DNA from: Hoplostethus atlanticus
Lineage: Eukaryota > Chordata > Actinopteri > Trachichthyiformes > Trachichthyidae
DNA length: 64,000 nt
Assembly (NCBI GenBank): GCA_034670405.1
Contig: JAXDDX010000144.1
Coordinates: 477,501 to 541,500, forward strand
Direction: 5' to 3'
Position 1 is the stretch's first letter; the number at the start of each line of letters is the position of its first letter. The notes under the pieces are model-generated. The model did no database searches, was not told the DNA's origin, and was given only the letters and a program-made list of their open reading frames with translations. The position numbers and the translations under genes were made by a program. Positions 12,272 to 24,095 of the stretch are shown one piece after another.

Positions 12272-13520
12272 GTGGGCTTCATCAATATAAGATCATTGTC
12301 AACAAAAGCGCTGCTGATCAATGATTTGATTATTGAACATAATCTAGACATGATGGGTCTCTGTGAAACCTGGCTAAAGCCAAATGATTTTTTGCCTCTA
12401 ATTGAAGCCTCTCCCCCAAACTTTCTTAGTTCTCAGGTTGCCCGGGAGATGAAAAAAGGAGGGGGTGTTGCCCTAATATTTAACCCTATCCTTAGTCTTA
12501 CTCCCAACACGAACAACAAATTTACATCCTTCGAAGTCCTGATTCTGCGTCATACAGCTACGAATCTCCCGTCATTCTACTTAGCAGTACTTTACCGCCC
12601 ACCTGGGCCCTTTTCGCTCTTCTTAGAAGAGTTCTCCAATTTCATTTCGGACTTAGTGACCCGAGCTGATAATATTCTCATTATCGGTGATTTTAACATT
12701 CACCTGAATAATCCCACCGATCCCCTCAGTAAGGCCTTCCTAGATCTTATTGATAGTTGCGGCCTCACTCAATTCGTTAATGAACCATCCCACCATGGCG
12801 GCAACACCCTTGACCTGGTTCTGACCCGTGGCATTCCTGTTTCTGCTTTGGTGGCCTCCTCTTATGTGCCCGCCCTATCTGATCACTATCTCATTAAATT
12901 TGAAATCAAATTGATCTTCCCACGCCAAAAGTGTGAAGATACATATATTAGCCGTCGTATTAATGCCACTACGGCCGCGTTACTATCTGAAAAACTGCCC
13001 AGTTTTCTCGCACCACTCTGGTCATGTTGGCTCACTCGACAATTTCGCCAACGAACTAAACGCTAGCCTTACCAACGCGCTTGACTCAATCGCCCCGTTA
13101 GTCACTAGAAAACACCACGCTAGGAAGTTTGCACCATGGTTTACCCACAACACTCGTGCACTTAAACAAGCCTGTAGAAAACTAGAACGTAAATGGCGAT
13201 TGACCAAACTTGACATCTTCCGGCTTGCCTGGAATGATAGCTTGCTAAATTATAAATGTGTACTCTCGTCAGCCAAAACTGCACACTTCTCTAGGTTAAT
13301 CAGTGCAAATAAAAACAACCCAAAGTTTCTATTCGACACTGTTGCTAAGCTAACACGGAATCCCTCCCCCTCTGATAGCTTTCTGTTTTCTCCGAATGAT
13401 TTCATGTCCTTTTTTAGTCAGAAAATCACGCTGATTAGAGATGAGATCACCAGTACACTCTTCACTCGTGGTGCCATCTCACCCCTGAACTTGGTGTCCA
13501 CTTGGTGTTTCCCGGGCTGA
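12272..13520 (+). pseudogene. L2 ORF2 endonuclease region
   Basis: The frame 12272-13066 carries apurinic-like endonuclease motifs: GFINIRSL (metal-binding Asn), MGLCETWLKP (Glu), AVLYRPPG, LIIGDFNIHL (Asp-x-Asn), LDLVLTRG and ALSDHYLI (Asp-His). A frameshift near 13000 passes into frame 12933-13520, which continues with the linker (KHHARKFAPWFTHNTRALKQ, SANKNNPKFLFDTVAKL). The enzyme would nick target DNA for target-primed reverse transcription. The first part is well kept; the frameshift ends its coding capacity. Confidence 0.88.
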
Positions 13521-13595
13521 ATGTCTTTTCTCAGTTTGATTTAGTTTCCTTAGACTCTCACCAAGCTAACTCTGTCTTCGAAACCCACGACCTGC

Positions 13596-16056
13596 ATGCT
13601 AGCCCCTCTGCCTGCTAAACTGCTTAAAGAAGTTTTCCCTATCCTAGGACCCTCCATTCTCTATATGATCAATCAGTCACTGTCCACTGGCACTGTGCCC
13701 TCTGCCTTTAAAACGGCCGTGATAAAGCCACTACTGAAAAAAACGAACATTGACCCCGAAGTACTTCAGAACTATAGACCAATCTCAAATCTGCCGTTCC
13801 TCTCCAAATTACTTGAACGAACAGTAGCCAGTCAATTTACAGATTTTTTGTCAAAAAATAATCTACTTGATCCCTTCCAATCTGGCTTTAGATCCTTTCA
13901 CTCGACCGAAACTGCACTCACGAGAGTGGTCAATGACCTTTTGTTAGCTATTGACTCCAACTCAACCTCAGCACTATTGCTACTTGACCTGAGTGCAGCC
14001 TTCGATAGAATTGATCATACGATACTCTTGAACCGTCTTGAACATTATATTGGTATCCGGGGATCAGCCCTTTCTTGGTTTAGGTCTTATTTACTCGATA
14101 GATCACATCGCGTCTTTTACAACATGACCTCAGAGTGTTGCAATATGGACTTTGGTGTCCCACAAGGCTCTGTCCTAGGACCACTGCTATCTCTCTATAT
14201 GCTATCACTTGGTGGCATCATTCGCAAATTTGGCATTAACTTCCATTGCTATGCCGATGACACCCAAATTTACATACCAGTCAAACCAACCGATAACACC
14301 CAATTCCAAAAACTAGAGGCCTGCCTATCAGAGGTCAAATATTGGATGTTCCTAAACTTCCTACTTCTTAATGGCAGCAAAACTGAGATGCTGATTGTGG
14401 GACCAGCTAGACATAGACACTTATTTGAGAATACTACTCTCAACTTTGATAGTTGTGTAATCTCCCAGAGCCCATATGTTAAAAACCTTGGGGTAAAATT
14501 CGACCCTACCCTCTCACTCGACGAGAAGGCCTACCTGGAGGAAGTTGCTGATCTGTCACTCTGGTGCCGGGACAACAGCCTCCTCCTGAATGTCACCAAA
14601 ACTAAGGAGCTGATTGTGGACTTTAGGAGGACACAACAACAGAGGACGTACTCACCACTGGGGATTAATGGGAATACTGTGGAGAGGGTGAGCAGGTATA
14701 AATACCTGGGAGTCCACATCACCGAAGATCTCACATGGTCCACACACACTGACACTCTGGTGAGAAAGGCGAGGCAGCGCCTTTACCACCTCAGGCAACT
14801 GAGGAAATTTAAAGTCTCCCGGAGGATCCTTCAGTCCTTCTACTCTGGAGCTGTAGAGAGCATCCTGACAGGAAGCATCACTGCCTGGTTTGGCAGCAGC
14901 TCCGCTCAGGACAGGAAGGCTCTGCAGAGAGTAGTGCGTTCGGCTGAACGCACTATTGGAACTACACTCCCCACCCTGCAGGACTTATACACCAGGAGGT
15001 GCAGAACCAGAGCCTGCAGGATCATGAAGGATCCTCACCACCCCAACAACGGTCTGTTTCAGCTGCTGCGGTCAGGCAAGCGCCTCCGTAGTCACGCTGC
15101 CAAAACAGAGAGACTGAGACGGAGTTTCTTTCCTCAGGCCATCAGGACTGTGAACTCCGACCTCACCAGGGCCCCCACCAAGACACACACACTGCCCCTC
15201 TTATGCACACACACACTTAGGTAAAGACTACACATAATTTATAATTTATATTATACATACAATTTTCCCTTTTTTTACTATATTTTTTTTATGAAGTGCT
15301 CTTATTGTAAATATTGTGTTGTTTTTTTATATAGAGCTCTTAAAAACTGTGACATTGTAAATATTGTGTTGGTTATTGTAAATAGTGTGAACCTGTTATT
15401 TTGCACATTTCTGCTGAGCATTGCCACTTTGCATTTCACTACACACCTCGTGTGTGTATGTGACAATTAAACTTCTTGAGTTGCACATTAAGGAGACCAC
15501 TGAAACAGCGTTTTATCATCTTCGCAATATTGCCAAAATTCGACCCATGCTAACAGAGGCAGATGCAGAAATTTTAGTACATGCCTTTGTGTCATTCAGA
15601 ATCGATTATTGCAATGTCCTTTTTTTGGGCTTATCTACTGGGCGCACTAAAAAACTACAACTGGTCCAGAATGCTGCTGCCAGAATCCTGATGAAAACTA
15701 GGAAATTCGACCATATAACTCCCATTCTATCCTCATTACACTGGCTACCAATTCAGGCCAGGTGTGACTTTAAGGTGCTTTTACTTACATATAAATCATT
15801 ACATGGGAGGGCACCGTCCTATTTATCCGATTTGATTAAACCATATAAACCGCCACACGCCCTCAGATCTCAGGATGCTGGCTACCTGTCTATTCCAGCA
15901 GTCAAAAAGAAAACTGCAGGTAACAGAGCCTTTTCTTACCGGGCTCCCTATCTATGGAACAGTCTGCCTGCCTCAATCAGAGAGGCAGGCTCTATCGAAG
16001 TCTTTAAGTCAAGGCTAAAAACCCATTTATTCTCTTTGTCATTTGACCAGCCTTGA
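13596..16056 (+). pseudogene. L2 ORF2 reverse transcriptase, split by a second LINE
   Basis: From 13596 the frame has the non-LTR reverse transcriptase series: [52 protein letters not shown] (catalytic Asp), [14 protein letters not shown] and FHCYADDTQIY (catalytic ADD). It runs to VKNLGVKFDPTLSLDE at 14525, where foreign LINE sequence starts. The L2 frame resumes at 15484 with HIKETTETAFYHLRNI and ends near 16056 with WNSLPASIREAGSIEVFKSR and LFSLSFDQP. The first frame stays open into the inserted LINE to 15224, so the apparent 542-residue protein is a fusion of two elements. Confidence 0.9.
14526..15483 (+). mobile_element. 5'-truncated LINE (Rex1/CR1-like) inside the L2
   Basis: The segment encodes only the C-terminal part of a LINE reverse transcriptase protein: DNSLLLNVTKTKELIVDF, RYKYLGVHITEDLTW, ILTGSITAWFGSS and SFFPQAIRTVNS, stop at 15222. 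A 250-bp untranslated tail follows with GTGACAATTAAACTTCTTGA at its end. The protein differs from the L2 around it. Assignment to the Rex1/CR1 group is from memory of the C-terminal motifs and is tentative. I did not find a convincing target duplication. Confidence 0.8.
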
Positions 16057-16739
16057 GGGAGTGGCTCAGTCTCTTCTCAGAGTAAGGCTAGACCAGTTAG
16101 CTCATCCTAGCTCAGGGTCCTGCCGATGGATATTACCATCCTGCCTACATGCCCTATTCTCCTGGTCTACCTGCTCCTGTCCACTGACGCTGGTCATGTT
16201 TGTCTGTGTGAGTGAGAGTGTGTGTATGGATGTGTGTGGGTGTGTCTCCTATCTGTTCCAGGCTGCAGCCCGGCGGAGTTGGTGTCTGGTTGGTCCCCCC
16301 TCCTAGGACGATGCTGACTGAGCGGGCGTTGCGTTCTCCTATCGGGGCAGTGTTGGCGCCTGCATGGTCCCCTAGTCCTATGATGACGCTGACTGAGTTG
16401 CCGTTGCTGTGATGCCGCCCCATCAGATCTGGATGTCCCACCATAATAAACTTTTATATATTGTGTATACGCTGCTTGCCCAAACTCGGCATCTATTGCA
16501 CGCCCAACCGTCCTGGTAGGGGGATCCCTCTCTGAGTAGCCCCTCCCAAGGTTTCTCCCATTTTTCCCTATAAAGTTTTGTGGGAGTTTTTCCTTGTCCT
16601 CTGTGAGGGTCTAAGGCTGGGGGATGTCGTGTACTAATCATTTATTATTTTCACATGTTGGGCACTGTGAAGCCCTTAGAGACTGTAACAGTGATTAAGG
16701 GCTATACAAATAAATGTGATTTGATTTGATTTTGACAAG

Positions 16740-17326
<587 letters not shown>

Positions 17327-17536
17327 GGTTAAGGGTCCCATCATTTTTGTCCATGCCATTTTCATTTGTTTTATTATTTAAAATATTCTGTTGAATCAAA
17401 AGCAAAGTCTGATTTCTATTAAATATGGAATAAACAATGATGCATGCCAATTACTTTTGTCAGTTTCAAATTTTTTCTGAGAAAATTGTGGGTTCTTTTT
17501 CGTGGAAGGGTACCAACAAATTTGTCCACGTCTGTA

Positions 17537-17985
17537 TGTAACAGGGGCAAGGATATTGCAATGAACAATGGCAAGGAAGTTGGCACAAACAAAACGACCT
17601 GAGCTGTAATGCGTCTAATTGCGGTAATACGGCAATAGCGAAAGATGGCTTGGAGGACCACTGACAGTTTCCGGGAGACTTGGGATAGAAGGGAAAGTGG
17701 AGAGAGAGATGGTGTTCTAACCTCACTTTCACAATTCAACACTGCCTTTGCCAAGAAAGTCGGTTACCATCTGGTTTGCAGGGTGTCAGCGACGTCCTCA
17801 TCTCCGGGGTAACTGTCGCACAGTTGCAGCACACGTGTTGGTCTGGACCAATCGATGTCAGGGGGGGCCATAGTGGAGAGCGGTATGGGGGCCGTTGTCC
17901 ATCGAATCATTGTGCCAACAGTTCACCTCAGTGGAGATAAAAGATTAATTTATTGCATTATGGGTGAACTTGTCTTCTGCATTTT
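17537..17985. other. Stretch with no recognised gene
   Basis: Between the Tc1 right end and the next dispersed repeat there is unique-looking sequence. Frames on the minus strand at 17419-17754 reach into the Tc1 end and show no domain. I see no inverted repeats or microsatellites. Confidence 0.45.
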
Positions 17986-17989
17986 CCCA

Positions 17990-18270
17990 TCCTTGCCGTC
18001 CTTCCTCCAGGGGCAGCAGGCAGCGTTTTTTTCCTATGGCCAGGGACCAATTCCAGGTGTACATCCTTGTCAGGGACAGGACAGGAGAGTGTTTTTTCTG
18101 CATGTTTTTACATGGGGTTCTTTTTTTATAGGAAGAGACCCGTGTGAGCACGGGGAGAACATGCAAACTCCACACAGAAAGGCCTGGGAGATAACCCACC
18201 TGGGCACCCCAGAGTCAACAGCGCCCCAGGCGGGAATCGAACCCAGGACCTTCTTGCTGTGAGGCAGCAG
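17990..18270 (-). repeat. Dispersed fish repeat fragment
   Basis: The block near 18150-18175 ('gggagaacatgcaaactcc') and the block near 18235-18262 ('gaacccaggaccttcttgc') are motifs I recognise as widely dispersed in fish genomes. I cannot name the parent family. The open frame 17855-18262 is a chance frame through it. Confidence 0.5.
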
Positions 18271-18412
18271 TGCACTGAATTCATAGTTTACCCACCTCTT
18301 TTTTTACCACTACACCCCTGCTGGCGAGTAAACCAAAAGTCCTAATAACACGTTCTGTGTGCCTTGAATAATCGAGAGAATACATGAGGGAGTAAGGTAC
18401 ATCATCTGGATG

Positions 18413-20010
18413 TTACATTACATTACAGTCATTTAGCACACGCTTTTATCCAAAGCGACTTACAATAAGTGCATTCAACATAGGTAGGCAAGAGAACTAC
18501 TAGTCACCAGAAATCGTGAGTGCATTTCCTTCCTAAACAAGCAACTAAGAGCATAACTAGTGCTAAGGTAAAAGTGCGATAAGTTAGCAACCTACTTTTT
18601 ACTTAAACAAATGAGACAAATAAGTAAATCAAATAAACAAGAGCTAAGACAAATAAGTGAATCAAATAAACAAGAGCTAAGACAAATAAGTGAATCAAAT
18701 AAACAAGAGCTAATAAACAAGAGCTCAGACAAATAAGTGAAGACAAATAGGCAAGTGCTAAGGGGAAGGGTCAGGGTAGTGTTTCTTGAAGAGGTGGGTT
18801 TTCAGCCTGCGGCGAAAGATGGGTAGCAACTCAGCTGTCCTGGGAGTTCATTCCACCACTGCGGGGCCAGAACAGTGAAAAGCCGCAGGGGCCTCTGAGC
18901 AACGGGGCAACCAGTTGCCTCGAGGCAGCAGAGCAAAGTGGTCGGGCGGGGGTGTACGGCTTGACCATAGCCTGGAGGTAAGAAGGAGCTGTTCCTTTCA
19001 GTGCCCTATAGGCTAGCACCAGGGTCTTGAACTGGATGGGAGCTGCTACAGGGAGCCAGTGTAGAGAACAGAGAAGGATAGTTGTATGGGAGAATTTGGG
19101 GCAGTTGAACACCAGACGAGCTGCAGCTTTCTGAACAAGCTTCAGAGGTCTGATGGCAGACGCCGGGGCACCAGCAAGGAGGGAGTTGCAGTAGTCCAGA
19201 GTACCTGCGCTGCCTTGTCAGTGAGGAAGGGGCGAATCCTCCTGATCTTGTAGAGGAGGAATCTGCAGGAGCATGTCACTGATGCGATGTTTGCCGAGAA
19301 CGACAGTTGGTCGGAAAAAAGAAGAGGACCCAGAACCGAGCCTTGCGGAACCCCAGTAGTGAGCCTGCGTGGTTCTGACACACACCCTCTCAGCGTCACC
19401 TGGTAGGAGTGACCCGTCAGGTAGGATGCAAACATGGAGAGTGCAGAGCCTGAGACACCCATCCCCTCAAGGGTGGAGAGGAGGATCTGGTGGTTCACTG
19501 TGTCAAACGCTGCAGACAGGTCCAGGAGTATCAGGAGAGAGGAGAGAGGAGAGAGAGTTCGCTCTAGCGGCATGGAGCGACTCCGTCACTGCCAGGAGGG
19601 CAGTCTCGGTCGAGTGACCCACCTTGAACCCAGACTGGTGGGGATCCAAGAGGTTGTTCTGGTGGAGGTACAAGGACAGTTGATTGAAGACAGCACGTTC
19701 AAGAGTTTTTGATAGGAAGGGTAGAAGGGAAACCGGTCTGTAGTTCTTGACCTCAGAGGGGTCAAGTGTTGGTTTCTTCAGAAGGGGGGTGACTCTGGCA
19801 GAGGGAAAGCATCCAGACACCAGACACCAGGGATGGGACCGGGTCAAGGGAGCATGTGGTGGGGTGGCTAGACGTAACAAGGTGAAGGACCTCGTTTGGG
19901 GAGAGGGGAGAAAAATGGGATAGGGAGGGAGGTGGGGAGGGAAAAGGTGGAGAGAGTGGTAGAGAGGGAGGGGTGGAAGACAGACAGGTGTGGTTGGTGC
20001 TGTCGTGGAA
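18413..20010 (-). mobile_element. L2-type LINE copy, internally deleted
   Basis: On the minus strand this copy has an RT segment: SEVKNYRPVSLLPFLSKTLE and LLDPHQSGFKVGHSTETALL (frame 19503-19880), [19 protein letters not shown] and [14 protein letters not shown] (frame 19142-19573), LHWLPVAAPIQFKTLVL (frame 18831-19112). Directly after GPLLF the frame jumps to sequence that normally lies far downstream, so the segment with the catalytic ADD box is deleted. The 3' end (18413-18560) is the tail also found at 749-1057 and 30172-30352. The copy is 5'-truncated where retroviral sequence begins near 20010. Confidence 0.87.
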
Positions 20011-20204
20011 ATTGCCTGTAAGCACTAATTCTTCTACAGCATCAGTCTTTATTGGTTCTATCAAAAGTGTCTTAGGTCTTTTGTAAGTTCTCTTAGTTCT
20101 TTTTAGTGAGTCCACTGAATCTGTAATGTGTTCTTCCAAGGTAGCGTTCGACGCCAATAAACCTCTCATAGGTACTAGGTTCTCCCCCCGTCAGGGGCGA
20201 CGTG

Positions 20205-20350
20205 AATTTATAGATCTCAACTGTCGGATTCACCTGTAGGAAAAACTTCAATGCAGTTAGAGAACATGTCAACTATGACCAGACAGTACTTTCTGCCTTC
20301 AAATGGGCTTAACACAATGAAATCCATCATTAAATAATCAAATAGTTTGT
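20205..20350 (-). pseudogene. Retroviral integrase core remnant
   Basis: A minus-strand reading across this segment contains MMDFIVLSPFEG and VIVDMFSNCIEVFP, which fits the first half of a retroviral integrase catalytic core including its first acidic residue. The remaining core was not found. It lies downstream of the RT piece in the expected order. Confidence 0.65.
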
Positions 20351-20387
20351 CTGGTGTTGGGTGACTAGACTGCTGTGTCTGATTCCC

Positions 20388-21060
20388 TCAACCAACAACC
20401 AAAATTTTCTGGAGTAATTTAAGAAGCCTTGTGTATACCACTGTCTGTTCATAGCTTCCACTATCCCCTCTTTTTGACACATGATCCTTCCCATGTGTCA
20501 ACACTGCATAGAAATGAAACAAACATTTAGGGAGACACAGGTTCAAATTTGGACCAATCCACATAATATCAACATATTTACAGTTGCTTTCTCTCCACCC
20601 CTTCTTTGTTGGTGAGCAAATCAACAAATCATCCACATACTGTATCATAGTGCTCCTATGTTCAAATCTCAGATTTTCCAAATAATCTCCTAATGCCGCA
20701 GCATGGACTGTTGGTGATTCTGCATTGTGGCATTCTGGTCCACGTATATGATTTACCTTTAAATTTAGATGCAGAATTGTGATACTGGAACACTAAAGAA
20801 TGCATTCGCTAGGTTGACCACACTGAAGGATTTACTTTCTGGGGGTACCTGTCCCAGCAGTGTGTACGGATCCACTACAATTGGAGCTCTTGTGATGTAC
20901 TGCATCATTTACCTTTTTCAAATCTTGAACAAATCTCCACGCGTCTGGCTTACTGGTGCTTTTTTAACAGGAAAGATAGGAGTGGAACAAGGTGAGTCTG
21001 GGCATGGCACAATTATTCCCTCTTTTAACAGTGCTTAAAAAACTGGTGTTATTCCCTTTA
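20388..21060 (-). pseudogene. Retroviral reverse transcriptase remnant
   Basis: The frame 20388-20681 contains MIQYVDDLLICSPT with the YVDD catalytic box. Upstream on the minus strand (21060-20690) several short segments in different frames resemble the start of a retroviral RT. Stops and frameshifts split it repeatedly; no frame covers more than about 100 residues. The YVDD variant and the context fit a retrovirus rather than Ty3/gypsy. Confidence 0.75.
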
Positions 21061-21413
21061 TAGCTTCAGGTTTGACTGGATACTGTGGCTGGCACGGTCT
21101 ACGTGTCCTAGTGCCTGCCATGTTTTTCATTTTGAAGTCACTACTCCAGTATACACTCAAACCAGTCAGCAGCCCTGATGTTCATACTTGCTTAAACCCA
21201 TTGTTTCTCAACATCCTCACACATCTCACACTACCTTAGCAGTACAGTGCAATTCTTCAATTGGCATTAAATCTACTTCCTTATGTTTTAAATTTCTAAA
21301 TTTAAAAATTTTATCATTGGCATTACCTTACGCTATGTGTTGGTCAGGTTTATCAGTTACATTTTTTTAGGCTCATGCTTACCTGTTGCTGTGACCCTTC
21401 CTGTCTCCCCAGA

Positions 21414-21728
21414 TCAATCCTCTCCCGCTGCACCCCCCTGCCAGAAACCTCTTGATTTGTAGACAAGAAACTTTTTCTGCTGTCTTGGCTGGTCATCTTC
21501 TTCATATTTGTGGGGACACTTACGCGCCCAATGTCCTTTGGAACAACAGATGAAACATCCATCGTCTTTGTGGGGGCACTCACGTGTCCAGTGGTCTTTC
21601 TTGCCACAGATATAACATTCATTGTCCGTGTTCTGTCTGCGCCCTCTTCCTCTGCTTGGAGCTCTGCCTCTCCCCCTCCTCACTCCTCGTCCTCCCCTTT
21701 GGTAGCCTCTGTCTCTGCCTGTCTGCAC
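21414..21728 (-). pseudogene. Retroviral nucleocapsid region (two zinc knuckles)
   Basis: A 104-residue frame begins with an arginine/glycine-rich basic stretch (RGGRGVRRGRGRAPSRGR) and then has two CX2CX4HX4C knuckles, CYICGKKDHWTREC and CFICCSKGHWARKC, spaced by seven residues. This is the RNA-binding nucleocapsid end of Gag. Two knuckles with this basic leader distinguish it from simple gammaretroviruses, which have one. The frame then passes into a different reading near 21420. Confidence 0.85.
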
Positions 21729-22042
21729 TCTGGCTAGTAGGGGTCAAAATGTCAGAGAGAAAAAGGCTTTCTATTTTTTCTCGCCGTACCTCGTCCTGGA
21801 GGAGACTGGTGACCCCATGGTAGGGATTCCAGATCTATCTGGGAGGGGTAGATGGCAGGGATGGCAGGAACCGTCCATTGTGGTTCATAGGGCAGCAGTT
21901 TCGGACAGCAACAGTTGCGGTGCTGGTCGCGGTGGAGGTGCTGGGGGTGCATTGGGCTGGATCGGTCTGGTGGGACAGTCCAGGTCAGGATCTATTTTCC
22001 AGGATGAGACTTGAGCACACTGATTAGTCATTAAAATTGTAT

Positions 22043-22064
22043 TTTATTATTATTATTATTATTT
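22043..22064. repeat. ATT microsatellite
   Basis: Several TTA/TAT trinucleotide units followed by a T run. Confidence 0.8.
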
Positions 22065-22069
22065 TTTTT

Positions 22070-22625
22070 AATCCCACTTCTTTAAACTAACATTTTTAGG
22101 GAACCCCAGGTCGCACCATAACTTCAATTGTACACATGTCCAGTCCCATTCCCCTTTGTGTCCACTCATTATCCACGTGCATCCTGAGCACTCTACAGGT
22201 TTTGCCTCTTCTTTGTCTTTCTACTACATTTATCTCCCATATTTGAGCTCTAGTTACTAGGTCTTGTTATAATCCAGAAGAACACTCATCGGGCCCTCTC
22301 AGAGTGTCTTGTGAATTTCATCCTATTATAATCACTTATTATTATTAGTGGTAGTATATTCCTGTTACAATTAAGTAAAACTTTATATCAATATATCTAA
22401 TTATACAATGTATAATAAATTCTTAAAATTATATATATATAGTTAGTCCTATGACATTAACAAACTGCTTTTCCTTACAACAAAACAGCTTTTCTCTCTA
22501 TCTCTTACACACACACAAGCACAATTCTCAAATGGGCAGGAAGAGAGAGACGCGGCCACACACACCGAGATACACACACGCACAGCCCCAGACACGGATG
22601 AGGCAAGGAAAAAAGAAAAAACAAG
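22070..22625. other. AT-rich stretch with no recognised gene
   Basis: Apart from short AT runs near 22430 and CA-rich sequence at 22505-22580, nothing is recognisable. It could be decayed flank of the retrovirus. Confidence 0.4.
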
Positions 22626-22630
22626 CGTTT

Positions 22631-22678
22631 ATTCATTCATTTATTCATTCATTCATTCATTCATACATTCATACATTC
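22631..22678. repeat. CATT microsatellite
   Basis: Tandem ATTC units with a few variants. The open frame 22451-22813 is generated by this and nearby simple repeats and is not a gene. Confidence 0.9.
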
Positions 22679-22679
22679 C

Positions 22680-23270
22680 TTACAACACCAGCCAAACGAG
22701 GACTTGCCACCTCGCCTTTGTACAAAGCATCCACTCACTCAGCGTTTTTTTATCGGGGTTTATCCGAAAGGCCTTTAGGCATGAGGAATACTGCCCCAGC
22801 CTTTTTTTTTTAAATGGCCTTAAACACACAAACACAAAACTTCAACAACCATCAATGCGTGTTTTAAAACTAAACCCATACACTAGAATTTGAGAAGAAT
22901 AACCAAATGCAATCTCCACACAATTAACAAGTACCAATTAGTTCCCTATATCCCACTAAATAATTTTCAAAAGTTCAGATCACTTACTGCCGTCCCTTTG
23001 CCTAAGAAGCTGAGCTCAGGCGTCTTGAAAAAAATAAACTTGTTATAACATGTTTAACATGGTTCATCCTATAGGCTCTCTCCACATAGTAGTGGTCTGG
23101 TCAAGTTCAGTTTTACTGCCTTATAGGGCCTCAAATCCAGGCCTCACTAGTTTACTCTGCAACACTCAGGCACATGTTTATGACACACATACCACATGTC
23201 TGTGGCAACCCAGCATCAGTATAACAGACACTAAATGATAAATGATAAATTCTAGCATTCTGTGCTAATT
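22680..23270. other. Stretch with no recognised gene
   Basis: AT-rich, no domain, no inverted repeat seen. A short A/T-rich homopolymer lies near 22802. Confidence 0.4.
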
Positions 23271-23274
23271 TACT

Positions 23275-23940
23275 TTCACAGTGCGCAGGGCACCAGCCTG
23301 GGGGTGAGGGAAAGAATGATTGGATATCGTTAACCTTATTGTTAAAGAAGTTGGCGAAATCGTCAGGGAGGATGGAGGAGGGAGGAGGTGGGAGGAGGTG
23401 ATGGGGGTTGGAGGTTGGGAAGAGAACGTTTCAAAGAGTTTTTTAGGGTTGGAAGCAGAAGTTTGAATTTTAGTGCAGAAGAAAGCAGCTTTAGCAGCAG
23501 ATAGAGAGGAGGAAAAAGTGGAAAGGAGAGATTGGAAGGTAAGAAGGTCCTCCGGGAGTTTGCCATTTCTCCATTTGCGCTCAGCCACTCTCAGGCTCCG
23601 TCTCTCAGTACGCACTGAGTCCGACAACCAAGGGGCAGGTGGAGTTTGGCATGCAGGCCTGGAGGTGAGGGGACAGAGATGGTCCAGAGAAGAGGACAGA
23701 GTAGAGAGAAGAAGATCAGTGGCAGTATCAGGGGATAGAAGAGAAAAAGATTCAGGGGCAGGGAAAGCGGAGAGAACAGAACAGTGGGGGAGAGCGAGCG
23801 GAGATTGCGACGAGAAGAAACCATGTGGGTAGGGGGAGGGTGTGAAGGGGGAGAGGAGAGAGAGAGAGAGTAGGACATGAAGTAGTGGTCAGAGAGATGG
23901 AGAGGAGTGACGGAGAGGTTGGCAGTAGAACAGTGTGACA
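23275..23940 (-). repeat. L2 ORF2 fragment (endonuclease-RT linker)
   Basis: Minus-strand frames 23265-23627 and 23591-23941 give VTPLHLSDHYFMS (endonuclease end) and then SVRTERRSLRVAERKWR and SAAKAAFFCTKIQ followed by NPKKLFETF, the linker before the RT of L2 elements. Two frameshifts separate them. Neither LINE end is present. The part 23750-23940 is repeated inverted at 25466-25655. Confidence 0.78.
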
Positions 23941-24095
23941 TTCATATCTAATAAAACACATACAGAAAGCACATTTTTGCAGTGTATTGCAGAGATCCTT
24001 TGTTCTCTTACAGTTTTTTACAATCACTTTGTCACTAATTTCAGAACCTTGATGTCATTTTTCAAAACTCTAGACACAAAACTCACAACCGAAGA
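23750..24095. repeat. Left arm of a long inverted repeat
   Basis: About 345 bp here is the reverse complement of 25310-25655 with few mismatches. It includes L2 sequence (to 23940), a unique linker (23941-24010) and the first roughly 85 bp of the transposon beginning at 24011. Confidence 0.88.

Larger units (their letters stand above)
10823..16733 (+). mobile_element. L2-clade LINE, near full length, interrupted
   Basis: The insertion lies within the Tc1 transposase gene and is flanked by GACAAG (10812-10817 and 16734-16739), a likely target duplication. It has a 5' leader with many C/T, ORF1 with an esterase fold, ORF2 with APE endonuclease and reverse transcriptase, and a 3' tail ending in TTTGATTTGATTTT. 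Without the second LINE at 14526-15483 its length is about 4.95 kb. ORF2 is broken by frameshifts, so it cannot move by itself. Confidence 0.9.
20011..21960 (-). mobile_element. Endogenous retrovirus remnant
   Basis: Minus-strand order is gag end with nucleocapsid (21414-21728), reverse transcriptase (20388-21060) and integrase (about 20205-20350), all heavily mutated. A proline-rich piece at 21752-21952 may be more gag. LTRs, primer-binding site and envelope were not recognised; the frame 20020-20169 next to the integrase is unassigned. The motif spacing resembles class I (gamma/epsilon-like) retroviruses of vertebrates, but this is tentative. It is not capable of making any complete protein. 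Confidence 0.75.

Noticed and set aside
22451-22813. 120-residue plus-strand frame with His-Ser repeats
   Set aside because: Made by the CATT microsatellite and nearby CA-rich sequence.
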